Shown piece after piece: positions 1-7,536 of a DNA stretch of 36,764 nt (positions within the stretch are counted from its first letter, which is position 1; each line of letters begins with the position of its first letter). Under the pieces are notes generated by a model. It was not told the DNA's origin and searched no databases. It saw nothing but the letters and a program-made list of their open reading frames with translations. A program made the position numbers and the translations under genes. The stretch comes from Candidatus Poribacteria bacterium. GTDB lineage: Bacteria > Poribacteria > DTPJ01 > WJIO01. The stretch is from positions 1 through 36,764 of the forward strand of contig WJIO01000288.1 in NCBI GenBank assembly GCA_014730235.1. Direction: 5' to 3'.

Positions 1-510
1 GTGATAGACAAAAAAGAGCATAAACCTACTGAAGACGAAGCCGTAAATATAATAAAAAGAGTTATAAGGGATTTTGAAAAGGCAGATGTGATTCTGGCTA
101 TTGAAAATCACGACCGATTTAATACCAAAGCACTGGTTCGTATAATGCAAGGAGTTGATAGCCCTTGTATAGGTATATGCCTGGATACGGCCAATTCTTT
201 CGGCGCGCTGGAAGGGCCTGAGGTTGTGGTAAAAGCTCTAATTCCCTGGGCTGTAAACCTTCATCTTAAAGATTTTGTCGTATACCGTTCACAGGGCAGG
301 ATGGGATTTGTTATTGAGGGTAGACCGGCAGGACAGGGGCAGTTGGATATTCCTGGACTGATTCAGGATGTTAATAAGCAAAAACCTGAAATAAACGCTA
401 TTCTGGAGTTGTGGACTCCGCCGGATGAATCTCTGGATGATACTATAAATAAAGAGCAGGCATGGGTCCGGGAAAGCGTTGAATATATGCGTCAGTTTAT
501 CCCAGAATAA
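1..510 (+). CDS. Sugar phosphate isomerase/epimerase-like TIM-barrel protein (5' truncated)
   Basis: C-terminal part of a xylose-isomerase-like TIM-barrel protein (AP endonuclease 2 / IolE-type superfamily), which usually isomerises or epimerises sugars or inositol derivatives with a divalent metal. The visible segment carries the expected metal-site strands: IENHDRF (Glu35 in the visible part), GICLDTANS, NLHLKDF, and near the end AILELW. EGRPAGQGQLD matches the conserved loop before the last strands. Full-length members are about 270-300 residues, so roughly 100 residues lie outside the window. The GTG at base 1 is probably an internal valine codon rather than the start. It converges with the minus-strand transporter gene five bases downstream. 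The substrate cannot be told from sequence; sugar catabolism fits the neighbouring gatZ-like gene. Confidence 0.8.
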   Translation: MIDKKEHKPTEDEAVNIIKRVIRDFEKADVILAIENHDRFNTKALVRIMQGVDSPCIGICLDTANSFGALEGPEVVVKALIPWAVNLHLKDFVVYRSQGRMGFVIEGRPAGQGQLDIPGLIQDVNKQKPEINAILELWTPPDESLDDTINKEQAWVRESVEYMRQFIPE

Positions 511-515
511 AACAC

Positions 516-2468
516 CTATATCCAGAAAATCATATTACCCCTGCCGCCTGCAATGGCATCTATCACCAGCCATGTGCCGTTGCAGGTAAACTGCCCCAAT
601 ATTAACCCCAGGAATAATGGACGCATTTTCTGGAACAGCTTTAACCCCCCGTATCTGACGACTATAGTCTTGATCAACCAGGCCATGAAGATAGTAAACC
701 AGATGTGATCCATGATCCACACGGGCCCGATAGCAAATCCTATAGGATGAAAAGGCCACCAGAGAAACCTGGCTCTCATAAACATAAGAAGCCACATAAC
801 AGCCGCTCCGCCGGCTGTTATGTACCATCCTAGCCAGTTGGGTTCTGTCGGATTCATGATCTTGCTGACAAAAAAGTCAAAAGGTGCTCTTGCGCCGCCG
901 CCAAAAAACCAGCTATTGCAGTTCAGCCCACCTTGATCATAGGCCAATCTCAGTAAAACCCATGCTGAAGAAATCATTGTTATAATAATTGCCAGGATCA
1001 TAGCACCAAAAAGAGGTTTTCTGCTTTTCCCCTCACCTTCCATAACCTTCAGGCTGTTGGCTGAAGAAGCCATGACAAAAGTCCTCAGGTCGCCAGACCA
1101 TACATAAGTCAGACTCATGGCTGTCAATCCCTGAGGGCCAAGGGGGCCAGTTCCTAGACCTGAGACAACGAAAGATGACGATATGGTGGAGGCTACAGCC
1201 TCGGCCATTCCGCTTTCTGCTACAACCCTTGTCAAACCTATAAATAAAAGCATCGCGCCGAATAAAAACAAAAGTGTTACGGATAGCGGCATCCCCGACA
1301 TGTTAAGCCAGATGGTCATTATAATTAAGCCTATAATAGTTCCAAAGACTGCGGTTCTATATGAAAGCATTTCCCCAGAGTCATCCACATCCGCATTTCG
1401 GGTAAAGGCCTTTTTAAGGACATCTTTCAGGTGGCTTCTGCCTATCCATAATCCTGCCAGAACCAGGGTAATCATGGCTCCCATACCCTGATGGGCAAAT
1501 ACCGGGGAGGGTGTTCCATATATACCCAGGCTTTCCCGCATGGATACACCAAATGTATTCATAATCCCCCTTACCATAAGACTCAGCAGATTGAAAAACC
1601 ATAAGCTGAAAGCCGTATCAAGATGAACCAGGTAAAAGAAACCCAGCATGGGAAAGCTCAACCTGAAATGCAAACCAAGAGACCGACGGAATATCGGCAC
1701 GCTTTGCACCAGTTCCATACTGGGCACAGATGGAAAATAATGATGCAAACCCTTCATACTGCTTAAAATAAAAGGAATACCAAATCCTATCCACATAACA
1801 CCGTTTTTAAAAAAAGGTTTAACAGGTGAATTACCTTCATCTTTTACCATTTCCAGAGGTAATTGAGCCAGGGGATATACCAGCCGTTCCCTGTCCATCC
1901 ACTGTTTCCGCAGAATTACGGTTATGCAGATCATTACAAAATACAGGGATAGCAGTAGTATGCTCCATATTAGAAGGGGTTTGATCCATATACCCCAGGG
2001 AACACCTGAATCCCATGCAGGAGAACCTTCGTAGAAGTATTTTATCTGCCTTTTTCCCTGGGGAACAAGCCAGGGCTTTATATGGGGATGAAGCACCTCC
2101 GCCCAGCTATTCTCCGGTAGGGCATAATAAAAAGGTGCGGTAAGAATAGGCAATATCTGGGCCGTCAAACCCATGGTGGGAATAGCACAGGCTACAGTCA
2201 TCATGGTGTAGACGGTTTTCAGTTCTGATGATGTAAGAGATGCTCTCAGGCTTAATTTACCAATAAAAGCATTTATCAAAGCCACCAGGACGAAAAATAA
2301 AAATATTGCCCCGGCAGTACTGAAATCAATGGCCATATACGAACCATGTATAACCATCAAGCCATATTGAGTACCTACGCCAATAGCCAATGAACCCAGA
2401 GAACCAGCAAGGAAGGCCCGCCAGGTGAAGGGATTATCTATGGATTTATTAATAATGGTGTTTTCCAT
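516..2468 (-). CDS. Large polytopic membrane protein, DUF6785/DUF6784 type (putative transporter)
   Basis: A 650-residue protein made almost entirely of hydrophobic helices. It resembles the DUF6785 (N-terminal) plus DUF6784 (C-terminal) proteins that are common in Planctomycetes, Poribacteria and relatives and that recall OPT-type transporters; the function is not established. Conserved-looking blocks include LRKQWMDRERLVYPLAQLP in the middle and FLWWPFHPIGF, MDHIW and KYGG-like VRYGGLK near the C-terminus. A paralogue with the same blocks lies at 7537-9453. The start follows the stop of the gatZ-like gene by seven bases, so the two are probably one operon; no strong ribosome site is visible and translational coupling is likely. 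Solute uptake for the adjacent sugar gene is inference. Confidence 0.75.
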   Translation of the reverse strand: MENTIINKSIDNPFTWRAFLAGSLGSLAIGVGTQYGLMVIHGSYMAIDFSTAGAIFLFFVLVALINAFIGKLSLRASLTSSELKTVYTMMTVACAIPTMGLTAQILPILTAPFYYALPENSWAEVLHPHIKPWLVPQGKRQIKYFYEGSPAWDSGVPWGIWIKPLLIWSILLLSLYFVMICITVILRKQWMDRERLVYPLAQLPLEMVKDEGNSPVKPFFKNGVMWIGFGIPFILSSMKGLHHYFPSVPSMELVQSVPIFRRSLGLHFRLSFPMLGFFYLVHLDTAFSLWFFNLLSLMVRGIMNTFGVSMRESLGIYGTPSPVFAHQGMGAMITLVLAGLWIGRSHLKDVLKKAFTRNADVDDSGEMLSYRTAVFGTIIGLIIMTIWLNMSGMPLSVTLLFLFGAMLLFIGLTRVVAESGMAEAVASTISSSFVVSGLGTGPLGPQGLTAMSLTYVWSGDLRTFVMASSANSLKVMEGEGKSRKPLFGAMILAIIITMISSAWVLLRLAYDQGGLNCNSWFFGGGARAPFDFFVSKIMNPTEPNWLGWYITAGGAAVMWLLMFMRARFLWWPFHPIGFAIGPVWIMDHIWFTIFMAWLIKTIVVRYGGLKLFQKMRPLFLGLILGQFTCNGTWLVIDAIAGGRGNMIFWI

Positions 2469-2475
2469 TACTCAA

Positions 2476-3738
2476 TTACAGGACTTTATTGCTTATCCCC
2501 TTCATATTAAATGCGTTCACATAACTCATTATAGAATCTTTAACGGCATCCACCAAAACTCTCTCAGGTGATTCTGCGATACCCAGGGTTTTTACGTTGT
2601 CATAAAGCCTTTTACGGGAAGCTTTTACTTCATCAACCTCAAAGACATAATGACCGCAAACTGATGTTACATCATCCAATTTTTCCCTGTTACCGGCAAT
2701 ATCTTCTCCTGTAAGTCCTTCATCCTCTTTCAAGAGCCACTTTTTCCATCTTTTACAGTCCAAAGCGGCTTTTTGTATGACCTTTTTAAAACCCGATGGA
2801 GTTAAATCCTTTTTATTAGCAATAGCTTCTGCCTCTTTTTCCGCCAGGGATATTAAAGCCCTGGTTTCCACCAGACCATACTCCGGGGCTACGTTTGCTC
2901 CGGTTATTCCCAGTTCGGGATGGTGTTTCAGAATATCCAGAGGTAAATAATCGGCGTTATGCTCCTTAAATCCGATATTGTATTTTTTGGCAATTTCACA
3001 AAGCTGTTTTGCGCTTTCAGCATCAAAAGTTCCCACGTTTTGATCCATTTTCACCAGTGTTCCTGTTTGACCCACTATAAATGCAGGATGCGAAAGGTTA
3101 CGTTTGTCCAGTTCTGCCAGCAGATCGGCGATAAATTTCTCGAAGGCCTCCGGTGATATAAGACCACCTGCGGTTTCCTCAGTGCCTATTTCATAAGATA
3201 CAGGTGGAAGGTTTAATTCTTTTACTTTACCCTCTGTAAATTCTATCAACTCCAGTGTCCGTTCGATTACCATATCCATAGCAACAGGTCCATCTGCACA
3301 ATGGGGATCTTTTGTAGGGTCAATATGCAGAAGATTGAATCCGGCTTCTATATCCTCTAAATACGATTGTTTGGCTATTTCCATAGCTTCATCCGGCGGA
3401 AGTTTGCTGTTTTTTTCTTTATCTCTCTGCCATGGTCCTCCATGATCCCTACATAGATACAACAGACCGTCAAAACCCACATCGTCAGCAATCTGCCTGA
3501 TGGCATCGGCAAACTGCTTTTGATCCCATCCCATAACGTATCCGCCGCCGAATTTATGGGAATCTATCTGATTTCTGCTGGCGATAAACAAAACCGGAAA
3601 ATCCATATCCCGGCCCAGTTCCAGGGCGGCGATCATAACCACTTTTGACATGGGACCAATCCCCAGAATCGTGGCTTCAATATTTTTTTCATACATCCTA
3701 CTTACAAAATCCCTGAGGGATACAGCAGTTTTCGGCAC
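2476..3738 (-). CDS. GatZ/KbaZ-like tagatose-bisphosphate aldolase subunit family protein
   Basis: A 420-residue TIM-barrel protein of the GatZ/KbaZ (AgaZ) family, known as the non-catalytic, stabilising subunit of class II D-tagatose-1,6-bisphosphate aldolase. Family blocks visible are FIASRNQID near residue 52, RDHGGPW near 95, LLHIDPTKD, SYEIGTEE, then FKEHNADYLP and GANVAPEYG toward the C-terminus. The start is GTG, supported by AAAGGAG with seven bases before it (3746-3752). No gatY/kbaY catalytic partner is present in the window; the next gene is a DUF6785-type membrane protein seven bases downstream. Homologues lacking a partner may have their own sugar-phosphate activity, so the exact reaction is uncertain. 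Family assignment is confident, function is not. Confidence 0.75.
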   Translation of the reverse strand: MPKTAVSLRDFVSRMYEKNIEATILGIGPMSKVVMIAALELGRDMDFPVLFIASRNQIDSHKFGGGYVMGWDQKQFADAIRQIADDVGFDGLLYLCRDHGGPWQRDKEKNSKLPPDEAMEIAKQSYLEDIEAGFNLLHIDPTKDPHCADGPVAMDMVIERTLELIEFTEGKVKELNLPPVSYEIGTEETAGGLISPEAFEKFIADLLAELDKRNLSHPAFIVGQTGTLVKMDQNVGTFDAESAKQLCEIAKKYNIGFKEHNADYLPLDILKHHPELGITGANVAPEYGLVETRALISLAEKEAEAIANKKDLTPSGFKKVIQKAALDCKRWKKWLLKEDEGLTGEDIAGNREKLDDVTSVCGHYVFEVDEVKASRKRLYDNVKTLGIAESPERVLVDAVKDSIMSYVNAFNMKGISNKVL

Positions 3739-3805
3739 CTCTATTCTCCTTTTAGTTATTCGGCTTTTACGACTTAAGTAATTTGTCAGAAAATATATTC
3801 AGCTT

Positions 3806-3848
3806 TTCCCTTAATGGGCAAGGTCCATTATTCCCATTTAATAAGGGA
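3806..3848. repeat. Short intergenic repeat, TTCCCTTAATGGGC type (copy 1)
   Basis: TTCCCTTAATGGGC followed by a CCATT block (3806-3848) recurs at 25919-25953. In both places it lies a short distance from a copy of the hairpin element. Rejoining of small intergenic repeats is suggested. It may form a weak stem (CCCTTAATGGG) by itself. Confidence 0.45.
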
Positions 3849-3860
3849 ACTAGGGTTATT

Positions 3861-3874
3861 TTCAGCGCGCTGAA
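3861..3874. promoter_or_regulatory. Perfect 14-bp palindrome, possible operator
   Basis: TTCAGCGCGCTGAA is a perfect palindrome in the 302-base gap between the MBL-rhodanese gene and the gatZ-like gene, about 120 bases upstream of the gatZ-like start. A second small palindrome, AAGAATATTCTT, lies at 3891-3902. No matching promoter hexamers are obvious, so a regulatory role is only a suggestion. Confidence 0.3.
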
Positions 3875-3920
3875 GACTTTGAGATCTTGAAAGAATATTC
3901 TTGAAATTGCTTACCTTCTA

Positions 3921-4037
3921 TTCGGCATTCCTGCGAAAGCAGGAATCCAGTAGCTTAACATGATAACTGAATTTCTGTTTTCGCAGGAATAACAAGCTGA
4001 GAGATTTTTTTTATTAAAACAATAAACCCGTAAGAAC
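3921..4037. repeat. Dispersed hairpin element, degenerate copy
   Basis: Contains the core ATTCCTGCGAAAGCAGGAAT (3927-3946), a second half-core ending TCGCAGGAATAACAAGCTGAGAG (3981 onward), and a right-end terminal motif TAAACCCGTAAGAAC (4023-4037). The left terminal motif is not recognisable. It ends four bases before the stop of the MBL-rhodanese gene, so it may also act as that gene's 3' hairpin. Confidence 0.65.
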
Positions 4038-4040
4038 TAA

Positions 4041-5405
4041 TCATTCTTTAATTTTAACCGGACAAGTAATAGAACTCCAACCAGCAAGACCACCTAAAAT
4101 TACAGCAACATTATCCCAACCGTTATTCTGCAAAAAGCTGGCTGCTACCATTGATCGCAGACCGCTGCCGCAAAAGACATAAACAGGCTTATCTTTAGGC
4201 ACTTCGTCAATACGCTCAGGTAATTGGGTCAGATGGATATTATGAGCATCGGTAATACGGGCGGATTCAATTTCTTCTTCACTCCGAACATCCAGGATCC
4301 ATGCTTTCTTTCGATCGTCCAGAAGATGACATAAATCATGTACCTCAACCAACTTTATAGACTGGGTTTCCTTACCTGACATAAACCACTCATGCATTTC
4401 GTTATACAGGTATCCTGCAATATTGTCAAATCCTATCCTGATTAACATTCTTACGACTGTTTCAGGATTATTTGTTTCATTGACCAGCAGTATAGGTTTA
4501 TCGTAGGTTAAAAACCATCCGGCAAAACTGGGCACACCCTTTAACCATATAGCTTTAGAGTCGGGAACATGAGCAGCCCCAAAGCCTGTCTCTGTCCTGG
4601 TATCCAAAACAATAGCGTTTTCAGCCATTTCAGCAAATTTATCCGGTGATAAGGGCGGTGGAGAAGGTAGATTTCCCAATACAGGCGCACCTTCCAGATT
4701 CAGCTTTTCCATCATGCGGAAATAGGGTGGCCTTTCCAGTTCCACAGCCATCTTTTCCACAAACTCAGCTTTATCCGTATACCTCAGTTTTGGATTATTT
4801 TTACGCTCTATTCCAATGGTGGTCATAGGACGACTGGCAATAGCCGTTCCACAAACCGAACCTGAGCCATGTCCGGGACATACTATAACATCATCACCCA
4901 GGGGAAGAAGTTTATTAAAAAGCGAGTCATACAAAAGTCCAGCCATTTCATCCATCAAATCCAACCCCGGCAGATCAACCCGACCAATATCACCCGCAAA
5001 CAGTGCATCACCGGTAAACACAATCCAGGGAATACCAGCAGAATCATGAAGCAGGTAACTCATAGAGCCAGGTGTATGACCGGGAGTGCAAATAACCTTT
5101 AATTCAAGGCTTCCAATACTCCATGTCTGACCATCCTCGGATGGTTTCCCATACTGATAATCCAGTTCAGCATCAGCATGCCATATTTCAGCACCACATC
5201 TTGCCGCCAATTCCACTGAGCCAATGATATAGTCCTCATTTCGATGGGTTTCCATAATATATTTTATCTGATAACCACCCTCAGCCGCCATATCCATGTA
5301 AACGCCGCAGTCCCGGCGCGGATCTATAACAACAGCCTGGTTGCCATCACCAATAATATAAGAATAATGGGCCAAACCTTTCGATTCAATACGTTCAAAA
5401 AGCAT
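4041..5405 (-). CDS. MBL-fold (persulfide dioxygenase-like) protein with two rhodanese domains
   Basis: A 454-residue cytoplasmic fusion of a metallo-beta-lactamase domain (about 1-250) and two rhodanese domains (about 255-345 and 355-450), the architecture of sulfur-transfer/persulfide-oxidising proteins such as CstB. In the MBL domain His110 (TPGHTPGS), Asp133 (FTGDALFAGD) and His179 (CPGHG) are present. The first metal motif is altered: THRNEDY at 53-59 instead of THxHADH, so the second His is Asn56 and the last is Tyr59. The first rhodanese domain lacks a catalytic Cys (LLVNETN), while the second has it in FCGSGLRS (Cys412). The start is ATG with GGAGG nine bases upstream (5415-5419). A role in sulfane-sulfur handling is likely; true dioxygenase activity is doubtful. 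Confidence 0.85.
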   Translation of the reverse strand: MLFERIESKGLAHYSYIIGDGNQAVVIDPRRDCGVYMDMAAEGGYQIKYIMETHRNEDYIIGSVELAARCGAEIWHADAELDYQYGKPSEDGQTWSIGSLELKVICTPGHTPGSMSYLLHDSAGIPWIVFTGDALFAGDIGRVDLPGLDLMDEMAGLLYDSLFNKLLPLGDDVIVCPGHGSGSVCGTAIASRPMTTIGIERKNNPKLRYTDKAEFVEKMAVELERPPYFRMMEKLNLEGAPVLGNLPSPPPLSPDKFAEMAENAIVLDTRTETGFGAAHVPDSKAIWLKGVPSFAGWFLTYDKPILLVNETNNPETVVRMLIRIGFDNIAGYLYNEMHEWFMSGKETQSIKLVEVHDLCHLLDDRKKAWILDVRSEEEIESARITDAHNIHLTQLPERIDEVPKDKPVYVFCGSGLRSMVAASFLQNNGWDNVAVILGGLAGWSSITCPVKIKE

Positions 5406-5441
5406 TCGTCAATACCTCCATTAAGTATATATAAATAATTT

Positions 5442-5647
5442 GGTTCTTCCGGGTTTGCTTTGGTAATAATTTGAAAATTCTCTCAACTTGTCATTCCCAC
5501 ATACTTTATTCGTCATTCCTGCGAAAGCATGAATCCAGTCATTATCTTAAGCTCCTGGATTCATGCTTTCGCAGGAATGACGAATAGAGGATATTTTTTC
5601 TTAATTAGACAATGTTTTTTATATTTCCACACTTAAGTCGGAAGAAC
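5442..5647. repeat. Dispersed hairpin element with long stem
   Basis: Occupies most of the 423-base gap 5406-5828. The left terminal motif GGTTCTTCCGGGTTTG starts at 5442 and the right motif CTTAAGTCGGAAGAAC ends at 5647. Inside is a perfect 31-bp inverted repeat (5508-5538 with 5555-5585, 16-base loop) carrying CGTCATTCCTGCGAAAGCATG. Its right flank (TTAATTAGACAATG, then TATATTTCCA) is shared, inverted, with the left flank of the copy at 9456. Confidence 0.8.
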
Positions 5648-5730
5648 GAAGAATTTTAATTCCAGAAACAGGATAACAAATTTTATCTGTCATATCAAGC
5701 ATTATTAAGCAGAAACGGCAAATTAAAGCC

Positions 5731-5759
5731 TTGACTTAAAAACTATGTTGGTTTATGAT
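5731..5759 (+). promoter_or_regulatory. Sigma-70-type promoter of the tandem LamG genes
   Basis: TTGACT (5731-5736), 17-base spacer, TATGAT (5754-5759), about 70 bases upstream of the first LamG start at 5829. Both boxes are close to consensus with ideal spacing. It would drive 5829-6653 and 6657-7478 together. Confidence 0.6.
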
Positions 5760-5828
5760 TGTTAATTGATAGCTTGGTATATTTGTTTTACAAAGCTTTT
5801 TAGTTTTACCTTAAAAGGAGGTATAAGA

Positions 5829-6653
5829 ATGAGGTTTTCGCATTTAATATTAGCATCGCTTATATGCCTTTTATCTACAATTGGTATACATGCAGCGGTT
5901 GTAGATGGAGTGGTATTACATCTTCCATTTGACGAAGGTTCAGGCACAGTTACCCAGGACATGTCAGGTAATGGAAATGATGCCACGCTTGTTGGAAATC
6001 CACAGTGGGTTGATGGCAAATTCGGTATGGCTTTGCAGTTTAATGGTGAAGAAAATTCCAATTATGTGGAAGTTCCCGATAGCCCAAGCCTTAACCCGGA
6101 ACTGGAAATTACATGCGCAGCGTGGATCTACTTTGATGAATTTCATCCTTCAGCAGGTATAATATCCAAGTATATAGGTTCAGGAAACCAGAGAAGTTAT
6201 AATATCCATATGAACCATACTGAGGATTCTTTGGCTATCGCTTCTGGATGTTCATCAAATGGAATATACCAGGCCGGGGTTAGCACTACAGTGACTAATA
6301 CAGAAGAAGGAACACTAACGGCTGGTGAATGGCAGCATGTGGCCATGACTTTCAGAGCCAGTGAATTTCTGAGAATTTATATAAATGGAGAATTAAAAGC
6401 CGATGAAGATGCTTCAGCGACAGAAAGTATCTTTGATAATGAAGTTCCTTTGCTTATTGGTACCGATTTTGAAATAGGTGGAGAACATAATGGACAGCCA
6501 CGAGAATTTACCGGTATTATAGACGAGGTTATGGTTTTCAATAGAGCCTTGTCTGATGAAGAAATTGGCGAGATAATGGAAGGAACATCAACGGCTGCCT
6601 TAGACGCAACAGGAAAACTTACAACAACATGGGCATCAATGAAGGAGGAATAA
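5829..6653 (+). CDS. Secreted LamG/concanavalin-like protein, tandem copy 1, with TWxxxK tail
   Basis: A 274-residue protein with a typical signal peptide (MRFSHLILASLICLLSTIGIHA, cleavage probably after the final Ala). It is followed by one LamG-type jelly-roll domain (about 25-250): LPFDEGSG, SGNGNDATL, WVDGKFGMALQF, GEWQHVAMTF, GIIDEVMVFNRALSDEEI. The protein ends in a linker plus GKLTTTWASMKEE. The start is chosen at 5829 because GGAGG (5817-5821) lies seven bases upstream; an upstream in-frame extension lacks this. The next gene starts four bases after the stop, and its ribosome site is embedded in the tail codons. LamG domains usually bind carbohydrates or other ligands; no catalytic residues are recognisable. 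Confidence 0.85.
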   Translation: MRFSHLILASLICLLSTIGIHAAVVDGVVLHLPFDEGSGTVTQDMSGNGNDATLVGNPQWVDGKFGMALQFNGEENSNYVEVPDSPSLNPELEITCAAWIYFDEFHPSAGIISKYIGSGNQRSYNIHMNHTEDSLAIASGCSSNGIYQAGVSTTVTNTEEGTLTAGEWQHVAMTFRASEFLRIYINGELKADEDASATESIFDNEVPLLIGTDFEIGGEHNGQPREFTGIIDEVMVFNRALSDEEIGEIMEGTSTAALDATGKLTTTWASMKEE

Positions 6654-6656
6654 TCA

Positions 6657-7478
6657 ATGAAATTCTGGAAGACGCTGACTATATCAGTGATTTTCTGCAT
6701 GATGGTCGCTCTTTCCAGCAGTGCTGCACCAATTGAAGGGGTGGTTCTTTATCTTCCATTTGATGAAGGTGAAGGGGACACGGCGGAAGATCAATCAGGA
6801 AATGGAAATGACGGAGCTTTAATGGGAAACCCTGAATGGGTTAATGGTAAATTTGGTAAAGCTTTACAATTTAATGGTGAAGAAAACACTAATTATGTAG
6901 AAATTCCTGACAGCCCGGACCTTAATCCACCTGAAGAAATTTCTCTGACCGCCTGGATATTTATTGATGATTTTGTACCTACAGGAGGTATAATATCCAA
7001 ATATATCGGAGCAGGAAATCAGAGAAGTTATAATCTTCATATGAATCATACTCCCGGAGCTTTTGCAATAACTTCAGGAGTATCTTCAAATGGTGCTTTC
7101 CAGGCAGGCGTCAGCACTACGTCGGTAAGCATGGAAAACGGAACGTTAGTAGCCGGGGAATGGCAGCATGTAGGCATGACCTTTAAGGCAAGTGATTTTC
7201 TCAGAATTTATCACAACGGGGAAATGAAAGCCGAAGCTGATGCAGCAGCTACTGAAAGTATATTTGACAATAATGTCACATTACTTATTGGAACAGACTT
7301 CGATGTAGGTGGGGCACATAATGGCCAAGCCCGTGAATTTACAGGTATAATTGACGAGGTGGCTATCTTCAATCGAGCTCTTTCTGACGGGGAAATGATG
7401 ACAGTCATGGAAGGCAATATAATGCCTGTGGAATATGCTGGAAAACTGGCTTCAACCTGGGCTTCAATTAAAAGATAA
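6657..7478 (+). CDS. Secreted LamG/concanavalin-like protein, tandem copy 2, with TWxxxK tail
   Basis: A 273-residue paralogue of the preceding gene, colinear along its length, with identical stretches such as QFNGEEN, GNQRSY and REFTGIIDEV. It has a signal peptide (MKFWKTLTISVIFCMMVALSSSA), a LamG domain (about 26-250) and the C-terminal tail GKLASTWASIKR (from residue 262). The start at 6657 is preceded by AAGGAGG inside the last codons of copy 1. The pair is a clear tandem gene duplication, cotranscribed from the promoter near 5731. Two diverged copies suggest binding of related but different ligands, which is inference. Confidence 0.85.
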   Translation: MKFWKTLTISVIFCMMVALSSSAAPIEGVVLYLPFDEGEGDTAEDQSGNGNDGALMGNPEWVNGKFGKALQFNGEENTNYVEIPDSPDLNPPEEISLTAWIFIDDFVPTGGIISKYIGAGNQRSYNLHMNHTPGAFAITSGVSSNGAFQAGVSTTSVSMENGTLVAGEWQHVGMTFKASDFLRIYHNGEMKAEADAAATESIFDNNVTLLIGTDFDVGGAHNGQAREFTGIIDEVAIFNRALSDGEMMTVMEGNIMPVEYAGKLASTWASIKR

Positions 7479-7494
7479 AATACGTTTTAAATTA

Positions 7495-7524
7495 TTTACA
7501 GCGGAATTTTAATTCCGCTGTAAA
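7495..7524 (+). terminator. Intergenic hairpin after the LamG pair
   Basis: TTTACAGCGGAATT (7495-7508) pairs perfectly with AATTCCGCTGTAAA (7511-7524), a 14-bp stem. No T-run follows, so it may be a weak terminator or an RNA-processing/stability hairpin separating the LamG pair from the transporter gene 12 bases further on. Confidence 0.45.
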
Positions 7525-7536
7525 TACAGATATTCT

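Noticed and set aside
1183..1491. 102-residue plus-strand open frame, and similar frames opposite other long genes
   Set aside because: Antisense shadows of well-supported genes, with no ribosome sites and no recognisable protein features.
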